Part shown: in pieces, positions 1 through 10,685 of the stretch | Position numbering within the stretch: position 1 is the stretch's first letter | Layout of the letters: the number at the start of each line of letters is the position of its first letter | NCBI RefSeq assembly: GCF_026153295.1 | Contig: NZ_CP110615.1 | Span: forward strand, 2,046,001-2,110,000 | Reading direction: 5' to 3' | Origin: Rhodococcus antarcticus | GTDB taxonomy: Bacteria > Actinomycetota > Actinomycetes > Mycobacteriales > Mycobacteriaceae | DNA: 64,000 nt | Notes under the pieces: model-generated | Told to the model about the DNA's origin: nothing | The model's database searches: none | The model's input: only the letters and a program-made list of their open reading frames with translations | Translations under genes and position numbers: made by a program

Positions 1-397
1 CGGCCCGGACGATCCCCAGCCGCGCCCCGACCCGTCCGGCGTGCACGGCTGCGACGACCCCGGCGTGCTCGTCACCGAGCAGCACGGGCACGCAGTCCGC
101 GGCCATCGCGACGAGGGCGAGCCCCGGGGTCGCGGTGACCAGGCCGTCGGTGACCTCGACCGGTTCGGGCAGCGGCCCGTCCACGGTGGCCACCGTCCGG
201 CTGTGCACCTGCTCCATCCACACCAGCCGGTCGCGGCCGAGCCCGAGCTCGTCGGCCAGCCGGGCGCGGTTCGCGGCCACGGCCACGGGGTCGTCGCCCA
301 CGTGCTCACCCAGGTTGAACGAGTCGTACGGCGGCGCGGACACCCCGCCCTCCCGGGTGGTGACCACCCGTCGGACCCGGAAGCGCGGGGAGCTCAC
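1..397 (-). CDS. pgeF: PgeF/YfiH-family protein (partial, N-terminus)
   Basis: The first 132 codons of a PgeF (YfiH) protein; the gene runs off the left edge. PgeF edits peptidoglycan precursors by removing wrongly added L-Ser, and relatives act as purine nucleoside phosphorylases. The translation shows the family's metal-site segments: MEQVHS, then AADC, then AAVHAGRVG, with the His, Cys and His ligands. The GTG start overlaps the ftsZ stop by 4 bp (GTGA), the usual ftsZ-pgeF order in actinobacteria, so it should be co-transcribed and coupled to ftsZ. Family assignment is firm; the exact substrate is inferred. Confidence 0.88.
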   Translation of the reverse strand, partial: MSSPRFRVRRVVTTREGGVSAPPYDSFNLGEHVGDDPVAVAANRARLADELGLGRDRLVWMEQVHSRTVATVDGPLPEPVEVTDGLVTATPGLALVAMAADCVPVLLGDEHAGVVAAVHAGRVGARLGIVRA

Positions 398-1638
398 CTG
401 CGCATGAAGGGCGGCACGTCGACCTCGTCGTCGCCGTCGTCCTCCACCGGCACGGTGCGGCCCGAGCCGAACGAGCCCGCACGAGCCCCGCTCCGCGGCG
501 GCAGACCCCCGGGACCGTTCTGCGCCGCGCCCTGACCGGTGGACCCCGTCGCGCCGGGCTGCTGGCTGGGCGGCGGCTCGAACGCCGAGGGCCGGGTGGG
601 TGGCAGGCCCTGGGACTGGCCGATCTGACCGGCCTGGCCGGGCGTCACGGCGGTCCGCCCCGACCCCGGCTCGAGGTTCTTGCGCGGCAGCGACTGCCCG
701 TCGAAGCCGGCGGCGATCACGGTCACGCGGACCTCGTCGCCGAGCGAGTCGTCGATGACCGTCCCGAAGATGATGTTGGCGTCCTCGTGGGCCTCCTCCT
801 GGACCAGGGTGGCCGCCTCGTTGATCTCGAACAGGCCGAGGTCGGACCCGCCCGCGATGGACAGCAGGACCCCGCGGGCACCCTCCATGGACGCCTCCAG
901 CAGCGGGGAGTTGATGGCGGCCTGCGCGGCCTGCACCGCGCGCCCCTCGCCCCGGGCGGAGCCGATGCCCATCAGTGCGCTGCCCGCGCCGGACATCACG
1001 CTCTTGACGTCCGCGAAGTCGACGTTGATGAGGCCGGGGGTGGTGATGAGGTCCGTGATGCCCTGCACGCCGTTGAGCAGGACCTCGTCGGCGGAGCGGA
1101 AGGCGTCCATGAGGCTCTGGCTGGCCTCGCCCATCTGCAGCAGCCGGTCGTTCGGGATGACGATGAGCGTGTCGCAGGACTCGCGCAGCCCGCCGATGCC
1201 GTCCTCGGCCTGCCCGCCGCGGCGCTTGCCCTCGAAGGAGAAGGGCCGGGTGACGACACCGATGGTGAGGGCGCCGAGCTTGCGGGCGATGCTCGCGACG
1301 ACGGGTGCGCCACCGGTGCCGGTGCCACCGCCCTCGCCGGCGGTCACGAAGACCATGTCGGCCCCCTTGAGGACCTCCTCGATCTCGTCCTTGTGGTCCT
1401 CGGCGGCTCGGCGGCCGACCTCGGGGTCGGCGCCGGCACCGAGCCCACGGGTGAGCTCGCGGCCGACGTCGAGCTTGACGTCCGCGTCGCTCATGAGCAG
1501 CGCCTGGGCGTCGGTGTTGATGGCGATGAACTCGACGCCCTTGAGGCCGACGTCGATCATGCGGTTCACGGCGTTGACCCCGCCACCGCCGATGCCGACG
1601 ACCTTGATCACAGCGAGGTAGTTGTGCGGGGGCGTCAT
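394..1638 (-). CDS. ftsZ: Cell division protein FtsZ
   Basis: Tubulin-like GTPase that forms the cytoplasmic Z ring; 414 residues. The ATG at 1638 gives an N-terminus ([10 protein letters not shown]) like mycobacterial FtsZ, behind a GTGAGG ribosome site. An in-frame extension to 1824 is rejected because it runs through the promoter region. The tubulin signature GGGTGTG is at residues 103-109, and the T7-loop segment NVDFADV is present. The C-terminal linker is rich in Pro/Gln/Gly and ends in [12 protein letters not shown], the actinobacterial tail used by partners such as SepF. It is the penultimate dcw gene here, with a 208-bp gap to ftsQ that probably carries its own promoter. Confidence 0.98.
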   Translation of the reverse strand: MTPPHNYLAVIKVVGIGGGGVNAVNRMIDVGLKGVEFIAINTDAQALLMSDADVKLDVGRELTRGLGAGADPEVGRRAAEDHKDEIEEVLKGADMVFVTAGEGGGTGTGGAPVVASIARKLGALTIGVVTRPFSFEGKRRGGQAEDGIGGLRESCDTLIVIPNDRLLQMGEASQSLMDAFRSADEVLLNGVQGITDLITTPGLINVDFADVKSVMSGAGSALMGIGSARGEGRAVQAAQAAINSPLLEASMEGARGVLLSIAGGSDLGLFEINEAATLVQEEAHEDANIIFGTVIDDSLGDEVRVTVIAAGFDGQSLPRKNLEPGSGRTAVTPGQAGQIGQSQGLPPTRPSAFEPPPSQQPGATGSTGQGAAQNGPGGLPPRSGARAGSFGSGRTVPVEDDGDDEVDVPPFMRR

Positions 1639-1730
1639 GGTGTGGACCTCACTGGCTTTCGCCTTCCATCGGGTGCAGGGGGCTGGGGTGCAGGGGTGCG
1701 TCGGGGGTCGGGCTCCGCGATCGAGAACTC

Positions 1731-1763
1731 TCAACCTCAACCACAGGTTCACAGTTATGTCAA
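1731..1763 (-). promoter_or_regulatory. Candidate ftsZ promoter with repeated GGTTGA units
   Basis: Upstream of ftsZ, on the minus strand, a perfect TTGACA (1763-1758) is followed after 17 bp by TTGAGG within TTGAGGTTGA (1740-1731). Three GGTTGA motifs lie within about 35 bp. The block is markedly A/T-richer than its surroundings. The -35 hexamer is convincing; no good TANNNT -10 sits at the right spacing, so the exact promoter is uncertain. The repeats could also be a regulator site. The position matches the known habit of actinobacteria to drive ftsZ from promoters between ftsQ and ftsZ. Confidence 0.5.
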
Positions 1764-1846
1764 CCTGCGATGGGGGGACGGTAAGCAGGGGGTGCACGCT
1801 TTGCCAGCAGGCGCGCCGCGCCACGCCGGAGTTCCGGGCGAGCAGG

Positions 1847-2668
1847 TCAGCGGACGGTCGGCAGGTCCGGGCTGGAGACGTCGTAGGTGCTGCCGGGCTG
1901 CGTCAGGACCGCGGTGAGGACCTCGGCCTTGCGGGCGGCGCCGTCCACACCTCCCCAGACCACCGTGCGCCCGTCGGTGAGGGTGAGCTGGACGGCGGAC
2001 GCGCTGGTCGCGCCGACGGTGGCGACGAGCGCGCGGACGGGGTCGGGCAGCGACGTGAGCACCCCAAGGGCGGCCCGGGTGGACGGGTCCCCCGGGCCGG
2101 GGGTGGCCACGGCGAGCCGGGGCACGCCCGGGGCCGGTGCCTCGACCGCGTAGTCCACACCGGAGGCGTCCAGCAGGTGCTGACCGTCGGCCGCCGCCAC
2201 CCACGCCACGGCCGTGCGCTCCACCACCGTCACCGCCACCCGGGAGGGCAGGGTGCGGTCCACGGTGGCCGAGGCCACCCGCGGCAGGGCCGCCACCCGC
2301 GCGGCGGCCGCGGCCAGGTCCAGCCCGACCAGCCGGGTGCCGGCCGGCACGTCGAGCGCGTCGAGCACCTGCTGCTCGGTCACCACCGTCTCCCCCTGCA
2401 CGGTCACCGACCGCACGGACAGCAGCGGGCTGAACCACGCGACGGCCCCGAGCACCACGACCAGCAGCGCGACCAGCACCACCAGGGTGCGCACCCGCAG
2501 GCCGAGCACCCGGCGCACCGGGGGGGCGGGACGACGGTTGGGCCGGTCCTGCGCGCGCGGGGTCGGACCTTGCGGGCCGGACGGTCGGGCCGGGCTGCGG
2601 CGGGGGCGGGCGGTGGTGCGGGTGCTCTCGCGCCCGGTGGATCCGGGGGCCCGGCCGGACGGGCTCAC
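1847..2668 (-). CDS. ftsQ: Cell division protein FtsQ
   Basis: Bitopic divisome protein of 273 residues that links early and late division proteins. The cytoplasmic head is Pro/Arg-rich (residues 1-55), followed by one membrane helix near residues 58-80. A POTRA-type domain begins at [19 protein letters not shown], and an FtsQ/DivIB domain follows. The GTG start overlaps the murC stop by 4 bp. The order murC-ftsQ-ftsZ matches Rv2152c-Rv2150c. No ddl gene lies between murC and ftsQ. Confidence 0.93.
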   Translation of the reverse strand: MSPSGRAPGSTGRESTRTTARPRRSPARPSGPQGPTPRAQDRPNRRPAPPVRRVLGLRVRTLVVLVALLVVVLGAVAWFSPLLSVRSVTVQGETVVTEQQVLDALDVPAGTRLVGLDLAAAAARVAALPRVASATVDRTLPSRVAVTVVERTAVAWVAAADGQHLLDASGVDYAVEAPAPGVPRLAVATPGPGDPSTRAALGVLTSLPDPVRALVATVGATSASAVQLTLTDGRTVVWGGVDGAARKAEVLTAVLTQPGSTYDVSSPDLPTVR

Positions 2669-4110
2669 CGGGACCCCTCCCGGGCCCGCAGCCGGTCCAG
2701 GATCTCCGGGCCGAGCATGGTCACGTCGCCCGCACCCATGGTGATGACGACGTCGCCGGGCGCCGCGAGGGCCACCACCTGGTCCGGTGCCTCGGCGACG
2801 GAGGGCTGGAAGTGCCCGGGCACGGTCAGCGCGTCCGCCACGAGCGCACCGGACACGCCGGGCACCGGGGCCTCCCTGGCGGCGTAAACGTCGAGCACCA
2901 CAACCTCGTCGGCCAGCGAGAGCGCCGTGGAGAACTCGGCGGCGAAGGTGAGCGTGCGCGAGTAGAGGTGCGGCTGGAACACCACCAGCACCCGGCCGCC
3001 GTCGGCCAGCGCCCGGGCCGCGAGCAGGTTCGCCCGCACCTCGGTGGGGTGGTGGGCGTAGTCGTCGAACACCCGCACCCCGTCCGCGCGGCCGGTCAGC
3101 TGGAAGCGGCGGTGCACCCCACCGAAGGCGGCCAGTCCTGCGAGCACGCGCTCGAGGTCCGCCCCGACCTCACCGGCCGCGAGCAGGGCGCCCAGGGAGT
3201 TCAGCGCCATGTGCTCACCGGGCACCGAGAGCCGGAGCGTGCGCGGGTGGTCCTCCCCGGCCAGCCGCACCTCGCTGACCCCGCCGGCGGCCGCCGGCGC
3301 CCAGCCGAGCAGCTGCGCCTGGCATCCCGGTGCGCGTCCGTAGCGCAGCACCCGGACACCGAGGGCCTCGGCGGTGTCGGCGAGCCGGGCCGCACCGGGG
3401 TCGTCCGCGCAGGCGACGAGCACCCCACCGGGGACGATCCGCTCGAGGAACCGGTCGAACACCGCCGCGTAGGCCTCGACGCTGCCGAAGAAGTCGAGGT
3501 GGTCGGCGTCGACGTTCGTCACGACCACGACGTCCGGCGCGTACTGCAGCAGGGAGCCGTCGCTCTCGTCCGCCTCGGCCACGAACACCCCGGCGGTCCC
3601 CTGGTGGGCGTTGGCGCCGGACTCGTTGAGCTCGCCACCGATGGCGAAGGACGGATCGACCCCCGCAGCCTGCAGCGCCACCACGAGCATGGACGTGGTC
3701 GACGTCTTGCCGTGGGTCCCGGCCACGAGCACCGCGCGCGAACCCAGCATCAGCGTGGCGAGCACGGCCGGGCGGGTCGTGACCGGGACGCCGCGGCGAC
3801 GGGCCTCGACGAGCTCGGGGTTCGTGTCGGGGATCGCGCTGACCGTGGTGACCACCGTGGTGGGGCCGCCGGGCAGCAGGTCCAGCGCCGAGGAGTCGTG
3901 ACCCACCCGCACCTGGGCGCCCCGTGCCCGCAGGCCCAGCACCCCCCGGGACTCCTTGGCGTCGGAGCCGGAGACCTGTCCGCCACGGGCGAGCAGGATC
4001 CGGGCGATGCCACTCATCCCGGCGCCACCGATGCCCACCATGTGCACCCGTGCGAGCTCGGCCGGCAGCGGGGACCCGGCGTCGGTCGACCCCAGCCCGG
4101 TGCTCGTCAC
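2665..4110 (-). CDS. murC: UDP-N-acetylmuramate--L-alanine ligase MurC
   Basis: Adds L-Ala to UDP-MurNAc, the first peptide step of peptidoglycan synthesis, in the cytosol. The 481-residue protein has an N-terminal dinucleotide-like fold ([15 protein letters not shown]), the ATP loop GTHGKTST at about residues 131-138, and the Mur ligase segments EADESDGS and HHPTEV. The GTG start at 4110 overlaps the murG stop; the much longer open frame to 5514 is an artefact of high G+C. Length and motifs are normal for MurC. Confidence 0.96.
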   Translation of the reverse strand: MTSTGLGSTDAGSPLPAELARVHMVGIGGAGMSGIARILLARGGQVSGSDAKESRGVLGLRARGAQVRVGHDSSALDLLPGGPTTVVTTVSAIPDTNPELVEARRRGVPVTTRPAVLATLMLGSRAVLVAGTHGKTSTTSMLVVALQAAGVDPSFAIGGELNESGANAHQGTAGVFVAEADESDGSLLQYAPDVVVVTNVDADHLDFFGSVEAYAAVFDRFLERIVPGGVLVACADDPGAARLADTAEALGVRVLRYGRAPGCQAQLLGWAPAAAGGVSEVRLAGEDHPRTLRLSVPGEHMALNSLGALLAAGEVGADLERVLAGLAAFGGVHRRFQLTGRADGVRVFDDYAHHPTEVRANLLAARALADGGRVLVVFQPHLYSRTLTFAAEFSTALSLADEVVVLDVYAAREAPVPGVSGALVADALTVPGHFQPSVAEAPDQVVALAAPGDVVITMGAGDVTMLGPEILDRLRAREGSR

Positions 4111-5234
4111 CGCGAGACCCCGCCGGCCGCCACGGCCAGCACGATGCGCGCGATCGTGGCCGCGGCGTCGCGGTGGCCGGACCCGGCGGCGGCCGCACCC
4201 ATGGCCGCCAGCCGCGCCCGGTCGGCCGCCAGCGGCAGCACGAGCTCGAGCACCCGCTCGCTGGTGAGCTCCGCGTCCGGCACCACCAGTCCCCCGCCCG
4301 CGTCCACCACGGGCCGGGCGTTGAGCTCCTGCTCCCCGTTCCCGTGCGGCAGCGGGACGTAGAGCGCGGGCAGGCCGACGGCGGACACCTCGGCCACGGT
4401 CATCGCGCCCGAGCGGCAGACGACCACGTCGGCCGCGGCGTAGGCCAGGTCCATCCGGGACAGGTAGGGCACGGCCACGTAGGCGGGGGCGCCGGGCACC
4501 TGCTGCACGGCGAGGGTGTTGCGCGGCCCGTGGGCGTGCAGCACGCCCACCCCGGCCTCGGCGAGACCCCGGGCGGCCCCCGACACGGCCCCGTTGAGGC
4601 TGCGGGCGCCCTGAGAACCGCCGAAGACCAGCAGCACCGGCCCGTCCGGGTCGAGCCCGAAGTGCGCCCGGGCGGCGGCGCGCAGCCCGGCCCGGTCCAG
4701 GCTCGTGATGGACGCGTTGACGGGCATTCCGACGACCTCCGCGCCGTCCAACCCGCAGTCCGGCACGGCGGCCAGCACCCGGGTGGCGGTGCGCGCACCG
4801 ACCTTGTTGGCCAACCCGGCGCGGGCGTTGGCCTCGTGCACCACCACCGGAACCCGACCGCGGCCACCACCACGGCGGGCGGCGAGGTAGGCGGGCAGCG
4901 CGACGTAGCCGCCGAAGCCCACGACGACGTCCGCCCCCACCGCGTCGAGCACCGCACGGGTGCGGCCCACCGAGCTGCGGACGCGTCCGGGCAGCCGCAG
5001 CAGGTCGGTGGTGGGTCTGCGCGGCAGCGGCACGGGCGGGATGAGCTCGAGGGTGTAGCCGCGCTCGGGCACGAGCGTGGTCTCCAGCCCGCGGGAGGTG
5101 CCCAGGGCGGTGATGCGGACGTCCCCGTCGAGGGCGCGCAACGCGTCGGCCACGGCCATGGCGGGCTCCACGTGGCCGGCCGTGCCACCACCGGCGAGCA
5201 CCACCGACACCGGACGGGTGGCGGGTGCGGTCAC
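4107..5234 (-). CDS. murG: UDP-GlcNAc--lipid I GlcNAc transferase MurG
   Basis: GT28 glycosyltransferase of 375 residues that converts lipid I to lipid II at the inner face of the membrane. The N-terminal GGGTAGH loop, the [13 protein letters not shown] segment, the HEANARAG segment and [10 protein letters not shown] are all present. The C-terminal donor-site region ([24 protein letters not shown]) and the GNGEQELNA motif complete the fold. The GTG start overlaps the ftsW stop by 4 bp and leaves only a few residues before the first strand, as in homologues. Confidence 0.96.
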   Translation of the reverse strand: MTAPATRPVSVVLAGGGTAGHVEPAMAVADALRALDGDVRITALGTSRGLETTLVPERGYTLELIPPVPLPRRPTTDLLRLPGRVRSSVGRTRAVLDAVGADVVVGFGGYVALPAYLAARRGGGRGRVPVVVHEANARAGLANKVGARTATRVLAAVPDCGLDGAEVVGMPVNASITSLDRAGLRAAARAHFGLDPDGPVLLVFGGSQGARSLNGAVSGAARGLAEAGVGVLHAHGPRNTLAVQQVPGAPAYVAVPYLSRMDLAYAAADVVVCRSGAMTVAEVSAVGLPALYVPLPHGNGEQELNARPVVDAGGGLVVPDAELTSERVLELVLPLAADRARLAAMGAAAAGSGHRDAAATIARIVLAVAAGGVSR

Positions 5235-6697
5235 CGTCGGGTGCCCCGGTCCCGGGGTCCACCCGCAGGGCGCCGTGCGGGCGCGGCCCGGGTGGGGCGC
5301 GGGGCAGGAGCACGGGCGGCGCGGGGTGCCGGGGTCCGGTCGGGGCGGGGGGCAGGGGTCCGGTCGGGGCGGGGTGTCGAGGGGCGCGCGCCGCCCGTCC
5401 GCTCGGCCCGGGGTGCGCGGCGCGGACCGGGCACGGCACGCAGCCGACGCTCGACGAACGGCTGGGGGGCGGGCAGCCGGAACCGGTGCGAGAGCCGGCC
5501 CGCGTCCCCCGCACGCACCGCGGCGATGGCCTCCGGCTCGTGCCGCGCGGCGTTGGCGAGCAGGCCGAACATCAGCATGGTGAGCGCGGTGGACGTGCCG
5601 CCGGAGGAGATCATCGGCAGCTGCAGCCCGGTGACGGGCAGCAGCCCCGTCACGTAGCCGGTGTTGAGGAACGCCTGACCGACCAGCCAGACCGTGGTGG
5701 TGGCCGAGAGCAGCACCAGGAACGGGTCCACCGAGCGAGCCGAGATGCGCAGCCCGACCCAGGCCAGCACCCCGAACAGCACCAGGACCAGACCCGCGCC
5801 GAGAAAGCCCAGCTCCTCGCCGATGATGGCGAAGATGAAGTCGTTGTGGGCGTTGGGCAGGTAGTTCCACTTGGCCCGGCTCTGGCCTAGCCCCACGCCC
5901 AGCCAGCCGCCGTCGGCCAGGGAGTACCGCGCCTGCAGCGCCTGGTACCCCGACCCGGCCAGGTTCACGTCCGGGTTGAGCCAGGACTCGATGCGCGCGC
6001 TGCGCGGTCCGACGAGCAGGCCGAACACCAGGGCCCCACCGGCCGCACCCACGGAGGCGAGCGCGACGAGCTTCATCGGCAGCCCCCCGAACCACAGCAG
6101 GGCCAGCACGATGATCGCCAGCGTCACGGTCGACCCGAGGTCGGGCTGCAGCAGGATGAGCAGGGCCACGAGCGCGGCGACCGGCAGCAGCGGGACCGCC
6201 AGGTGACGCAGGGGCGGCAGGTGCGGGCGGTGGGTCGCGAGCACTCCCGCACCCCAGACGGCCAGCGCGATCTTGGCCGCCTCGGCGGGCTGGAAGGACA
6301 GGCTGCCGATGCGGAACCAGCCGCGGGTGCCGTTGATGTCCGCGCCCACCCCGGGCACGAGCACGGCCATGAGCAGCACGACCGACACGACGACGGCCGG
6401 TGTCGCGAGCTTGCGAACCACCCTGATCGGCATCCGCAGGGCCACGTAGAACAGGACGGCGCCCAGGAGCACGAAGACGAGCTGCTTCTGGAACAGGCTG
6501 TACGCCGAGCCCGCGGCGGCCGCCTGCGCGCTGGAGGCGGAGAGCACCATCACGAGCCCGAGCCCGGTGAGCAGCGCGAACACCCCGAGCACCAGGTGGA
6601 ACGACGTCAGCGGCCGGGCGAGCCAGCCGCGCAGCCAGGCTCCGCCCCGCTGCGGTCCGGTACGGGTGCGTGGCGGGCGTGGCGCGGTGGTGGTCAC
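5231..6697 (-). CDS. ftsW: Septal peptidoglycan polymerase FtsW
   Basis: SEDS-family glycosyltransferase of 488 residues that polymerises lipid II at the septum with FtsI. About ten membrane helices span residues 37-405. Family landmarks include [18 protein letters not shown], the loop [14 protein letters not shown], and ISSGGTS near the C-terminal helices. The last 80 or so residues form an Arg/Pro/Ala-rich cytoplasmic tail containing two copies of an 8-residue TPAPRPDR unit, seen in DNA as a 20-bp repeat with 24-bp period at 5331-5374. The GTG start overlaps the murD stop. The tail is longer than needed for catalysis and may bind cytoplasmic division proteins; that is inference. Confidence 0.95.
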   Translation of the reverse strand: MTTTAPRPPRTRTGPQRGGAWLRGWLARPLTSFHLVLGVFALLTGLGLVMVLSASSAQAAAAGSAYSLFQKQLVFVLLGAVLFYVALRMPIRVVRKLATPAVVVSVVLLMAVLVPGVGADINGTRGWFRIGSLSFQPAEAAKIALAVWGAGVLATHRPHLPPLRHLAVPLLPVAALVALLILLQPDLGSTVTLAIIVLALLWFGGLPMKLVALASVGAAGGALVFGLLVGPRSARIESWLNPDVNLAGSGYQALQARYSLADGGWLGVGLGQSRAKWNYLPNAHNDFIFAIIGEELGFLGAGLVLVLFGVLAWVGLRISARSVDPFLVLLSATTTVWLVGQAFLNTGYVTGLLPVTGLQLPMISSGGTSTALTMLMFGLLANAARHEPEAIAAVRAGDAGRLSHRFRLPAPQPFVERRLRAVPGPRRAPRAERTGGARPSTPRPDRTPAPRPDRTPAPRAARAPAPRPTRAAPARRPAGGPRDRGTRR

Positions 6698-8070
6698 GAG
6701 GCGTCCTCGGTCAGGGCGAGCGCGGCGTCGGCGAACGCGCGGCCGCGGTGGGCGTAGTCGGTGAACATGTCCATCGAGGCTGCGGCCGGGGCCAGGAGCA
6801 CGGTGTCCCCCGGGCTGGCCATCGCGGCTGCGGCACGCACGACGTCGACCATGGCCGCATCGTCTCCCGCCGCGACCTCCACGACGGGGACCTCCGGCGC
6901 GTGTCGCGCGAGGGCCGACGCGAGCACACCGCGGTCCCGGCCGAGGAGCACCACGCCCGCCAGCCCCGGCGCGGCGGTGACCACGAGGTCCTCCACCGAC
7001 GCACCCTTGAGCAGCCCACCGGCCACCCAGACCACCCGGGGGTGCGCGGCCAGGGAGGCCGCGGCCGCGTGCGGGTTGGTAGCCTTGGAGTCGTCCACGT
7101 AGCGCACCCCACGCCGGGTGGCCACCACCGCACCGCGGTGCGCCCCCGGGCGGTGGGCGCGCAGACCCGCACCGACCGCGGCCGCGGACACCCCGGCCGC
7201 GCGGGCCAGCGCGGCGGCGGCGGCCGCGTCGAGTCGCCCGGGCGGCCCGGCGGGCAGCACGTCGGCTGCCGCCACCAGGGGCTCGTCCTCGGCGAAGGCC
7301 CGGTCGGTGAGGACCCCGTCGACGTAGCCCATCTCGCCCCGGGCCGGTTCGCCGAGGCGGAAGCCCACCGTCCGGGCGGCGGTCGGGACCAGCGCCGATG
7401 CGCCGGGGTCGTCCAGCCCGAGCACGGCCACGTCGCCCGTCAGCACCCCGGCCTTCGCGGCGGCGTAGGCCTCCCGGCCGCCGTGCCAGTCCAGGTGGTC
7501 CTCCGCGACGTTGAGCACGACCCCGGCCGACGGGCGCAGCGACGGCGCCCAGTGCAGCTGGAAGGAGGAGAGCTCGACGGCCAGGTCGGTGAACCCGGCG
7601 GCGTCGGTGAGCGCGTCGAGCACGGTGAGACCGATGTTTCCGCAGGCCACGGTGCGGCGGCCGTCGGCCCGCAGCACCGCCTCGAGCATCGTCGTCGTCG
7701 TCGTCTTGCCGTTGGTCCCGGTGACGGCGAGCCAGCGCCGACTCGGGCCGAACACCTCCGCACGGTCGCAGCGCCAGGCGAGCTCGACGTCGCCCCACAC
7801 CGGCAGCCCGGCCGCTGCGGCCGCCACCAGCAGCGGGGCGGTGGGCCGGAACCCGGGCACGGTCACCACGAGGTCGACCCCCTCGGGCGGGGTCCGCAGG
7901 TCGAGCGCGGTCGCAGCACCGAGGACCGCGACGGCCTCGAGCTCGGCGGGGTTGCTGTCGCTGACGGTGCAGCGCGCCCCCAGACGGGTCAGGGCCCGCA
8001 CGACGGAGGTGCCGGTGACCCGGGCGCCGGCGACGAGGACGTGCGCCCCGTCGAGCTCGCTGACCTGCAC
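6694..8070 (-). CDS. murD: UDP-MurNAc-L-Ala--D-glutamate ligase MurD
   Basis: Adds D-Glu to UDP-MurNAc-L-Ala; 458 residues. The ATP loop TGTNGKTTT is at about residues 117-125. The Mur ligase segments ELSSFQLHW and [12 protein letters not shown] follow, and [11 protein letters not shown] marks the C-terminal domain. The GTG start lies 3 bp after the mraY stop. Order and length are typical of the dcw cluster. Confidence 0.96.
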   Translation of the reverse strand: MQVSELDGAHVLVAGARVTGTSVVRALTRLGARCTVSDSNPAELEAVAVLGAATALDLRTPPEGVDLVVTVPGFRPTAPLLVAAAAAGLPVWGDVELAWRCDRAEVFGPSRRWLAVTGTNGKTTTTTMLEAVLRADGRRTVACGNIGLTVLDALTDAAGFTDLAVELSSFQLHWAPSLRPSAGVVLNVAEDHLDWHGGREAYAAAKAGVLTGDVAVLGLDDPGASALVPTAARTVGFRLGEPARGEMGYVDGVLTDRAFAEDEPLVAAADVLPAGPPGRLDAAAAAALARAAGVSAAAVGAGLRAHRPGAHRGAVVATRRGVRYVDDSKATNPHAAAASLAAHPRVVWVAGGLLKGASVEDLVVTAAPGLAGVVLLGRDRGVLASALARHAPEVPVVEVAAGDDAAMVDVVRAAAAMASPGDTVLLAPAAASMDMFTDYAHRGRAFADAALALTEDAS

Positions 8071-8073
8071 CGC

Positions 8074-9153
8074 TCAGTCGCCGATCGCGGCGAGCCACTC
8101 GCTGTAGAACAGGGCCACGCCGAGGGCGCAGGACACCGCCGCCAGCAGCCAGAACCGGATGATGACGGTGGTCTCCGCCCACCCGGCGAGCTCGAAGTGG
8201 TGGTGGAACGGGGCCATCCGGAACACCCGCCGTCGGCTGGTCCGGAACACCGCCACCTGCACCACCACCGAGACGGCCTCCATGACGAACAGCGCGCCGA
8301 GCACGATGAGCAGCAGCTCGGTGCGGGTGACCATGCTGAGCCCGGCGAGCATCCCGCCCAGGGCGAGCGAGCCGGTGTCCCCCATGAAGATCTTCGCCGG
8401 GGCCGCGTTCCACCACAGGAACCCGATGCAGCCGCCGACCGCCGCCGCGGAGAGCACCGCGAGGTCCAGGGGGTCGCGCACCTGGTAGCACCCCGCGCTC
8501 GCCGCAGCGGTGCAGTCGTTGCGGTACTGCCAGAAGCTCACCAGCACGTAGCTGGCGAGCACCATGGCCATGGACCCCGCCGCGAGCCCGTCGAGGCCGT
8601 CGGTGAGGTTGACCGCGTTGGACCAGGCGCTGACCAGCAGGTAGCAGAAGAGCACGAAGCCGACCCCCCCGAGGGAGAGGGTGGCGATGTCGCGCGCGAA
8701 GGAGAGCTGCGTGGTGGCCGGGGTGAGGCCGTCGGCGTCGCGGAAGCGCAGGGCCAGGATGCCGAACGCGACGGCGGCCACCAGCTGACCCACGAGCTTG
8801 GAGGTCTTGTTCAGCCCGAGGTTGCGCTGCTTGCGGATCTTGATGAAGTCGTCCAGGAAGCCCACGACGGCCAGCACGGTGGTGAGCCCGAGCACCAGCA
8901 GCGCCGAGGCCGAGGGGCCGTCGGCATGGAGGAACGCCCCGACGCCGTGGGCCCCGAAGTACCCCGCCCACAGCGCGGCCACGATGGCGACACCGCCCAT
9001 GGTCGGCGTGCCGCGCTTGGACTGGTGGCTGGCCGGGCCCTCCTGGCGGATCTCCTGGCCGAAGCCCTGCCGGGAGAACAGCGAGATGAGGTAGGGGGTC
9101 AGCAGGATGGAGACCACCAGCGCGACGCCCGCAGCGATGAGGATCAGCCTCAC
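8074..9153 (-). CDS. mraY: Phospho-MurNAc-pentapeptide transferase MraY (MurX)
   Basis: Integral membrane enzyme of 359 residues with about ten helices that attaches phospho-MurNAc-pentapeptide to undecaprenyl or decaprenyl phosphate, forming lipid I. The segment [10 protein letters not shown] near residue 45, the DD-containing [17 protein letters not shown], the [10 protein letters not shown] motif and the loop [12 protein letters not shown] are all diagnostic. The GTG start overlaps the murF stop by 4 bp. Confidence 0.97.
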   Translation of the reverse strand: MRLILIAAGVALVVSILLTPYLISLFSRQGFGQEIRQEGPASHQSKRGTPTMGGVAIVAALWAGYFGAHGVGAFLHADGPSASALLVLGLTTVLAVVGFLDDFIKIRKQRNLGLNKTSKLVGQLVAAVAFGILALRFRDADGLTPATTQLSFARDIATLSLGGVGFVLFCYLLVSAWSNAVNLTDGLDGLAAGSMAMVLASYVLVSFWQYRNDCTAAASAGCYQVRDPLDLAVLSAAAVGGCIGFLWWNAAPAKIFMGDTGSLALGGMLAGLSMVTRTELLLIVLGALFVMEAVSVVVQVAVFRTSRRRVFRMAPFHHHFELAGWAETTVIIRFWLLAAVSCALGVALFYSEWLAAIGD

Positions 9154-10685
9154 GCGGTCACCGTCCCGTCGCCGGTGTCGAGCACCGCGTCGTCACCGGG
9201 GTCCTCGTCGGCGAGCAGCCCCTCGGCCACCCGCCACAGGCCGACCGACTTCGACGCCTTCACCAGCACCACGTCACCGGGTTCGACCTCCGCGCGCAGC
9301 AGGGCCAGAGCGGCCTCCACGTCGGGCACCATCACCGTCTCCTCGCCCCACGAGCCCTCCATGTAGGCCCCGCGGTGCACGGCCTCGGTCGGGGAGCCGA
9401 GCGCACCCACCACCACCAGGCGGCTCACGTCCAGTCGGACGACGTAGCGACCGATCGCGTCGTGCTCGCGCACCGCGTCCGGCCCCAGCTCGCCCATCTC
9501 CCCCAGCACCGCCCAGCAGCGCCGGCGCGCCGTGCCACGGCCGCCCGTGCGGCTGATGGACACCAGCGCCTTGAGCGCGGCCTTCACCGAGTCGGGGTTG
9601 GCGTTGTAGGCGTCGTTGACCACGGTCACGCCGTCGGCGCGGGTGCGCACGTCCATCCGGCGCTCGGAGACCGCCGCGGCCTGGCTCAGGGACTCGGCGA
9701 CCTGCGCCAGGGTGGCGCCGCGCTCCAGCCCCACGGCCGCCGCGGCCAGCGCGTTGCCCACCTGGTGCTCGCCGTGCACGGCCAGGGCCACCTCGACCTC
9801 GCCGGCCGGGGTGGTCATGCGGAAGCGGGCCCGGGCCTCGTCGTCGAGCCGGACGTCCACCGCACGCACGTCGGCCCGGGCGGAGGTCCCCACGAGCACC
9901 ACCCGCGCGGTGGTGCGCGAGGCCATGGCCACGACGAGGGGGTCGTCCGCGTTGAGCACGGCCACGCCCCCGTCCGCAGCCGGGGGCAGCGCCTCGACCA
10001 GCTCGCCCTTGCCCCGGGCGATGGCCTCCCGGGAGCCGAACTCACCGAGGTGCGCGGTGCCGACGTTGAGCACCACCCCGATCCGCGGCGGTGCGACGGC
10101 GCACAGCGCGGCCACGTGGCCCACCCCGCGGGCGGAGAGCTCGAGCACGAGGTTCGCGGTGGAGGTGGTGGCGCGGAGCACGGTCCACGGGTGGCCGAGC
10201 TCGTTGTTGAAGGAACCCGGCGGCGCCACCAGCGGCCCCAGGGGGGCGAGCACCGCAGCGAGGAGGTCCTTGGTCGAGGTCTTGCCCGAGGAGCCGGTGA
10301 CGCCGATGACGCAGAGCTCCGGCAGCGCGTCGATGCTCGCCCGGGCGAGGCGGCCCAGCGCGGCGAGGACGGCGGCGCCCGACCCGTCGGTGTCGCCGGC
10401 CAGGGCCATCACCCGGCTGCCGGTGCCCCCGGTCGGGCTGACCACGACGGCCGGCACGCCGACCGGCCGGGCGGCGAGGACCCCCACCGCTCCGGCGGCC
10501 ACGGCCGCGGCGGCGTGGGTGTGCCCGTCCACCCGCTCCCCGGGCAGCGCCACGAACAGGCTGCCGGCACCGACCCTGCGGGAGTCGAACTCGACGGGTC
10601 CGGTGACCACCACGCCCGGGTCCGGGCAGTCGTGCAGGGTGCCGCCCACCGCCGCGGCCACCTCGGCGAGGCTCATCCCGATCAC
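9150..10685 (-). CDS. murF: UDP-MurNAc-tripeptide--D-Ala-D-Ala ligase MurF
   Basis: Adds D-Ala-D-Ala to complete the pentapeptide; 511 residues. The GTG at 10685 overlaps the murE stop and gives [15 protein letters not shown], which aligns with the start of mycobacterial MurF; the ATG three codons later is less likely. The ATP loop TGSSGKTST is at about residues 130-138. [20 protein letters not shown] and the C-terminal [10 protein letters not shown] are MurF signatures. Confidence 0.96.
   Translation of the reverse strand: MIGMSLAEVAAAVGGTLHDCPDPGVVVTGPVEFDSRRVGAGSLFVALPGERVDGHTHAAAAVAAGAVGVLAARPVGVPAVVVSPTGGTGSRVMALAGDTDGSGAAVLAALGRLARASIDALPELCVIGVTGSSGKTSTKDLLAAVLAPLGPLVAPPGSFNNELGHPWTVLRATTSTANLVLELSARGVGHVAALCAVAPPRIGVVLNVGTAHLGEFGSREAIARGKGELVEALPPAADGGVAVLNADDPLVVAMASRTTARVVLVGTSARADVRAVDVRLDDEARARFRMTTPAGEVEVALAVHGEHQVGNALAAAAVGLERGATLAQVAESLSQAAAVSERRMDVRTRADGVTVVNDAYNANPDSVKAALKALVSISRTGGRGTARRRCWAVLGEMGELGPDAVREHDAIGRYVVRLDVSRLVVVGALGSPTEAVHRGAYMEGSWGEETVMVPDVEAALALLRAEVEPGDVVLVKASKSVGLWRVAEGLLADEDPGDDAVLDTGDGTVTA

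Noticed and set aside
2665-5514. Very long open frame covering murC and beyond
   Set aside because: The extra part has no similarity and lies on top of murG in another frame; long open frames are normal by chance at this G+C.
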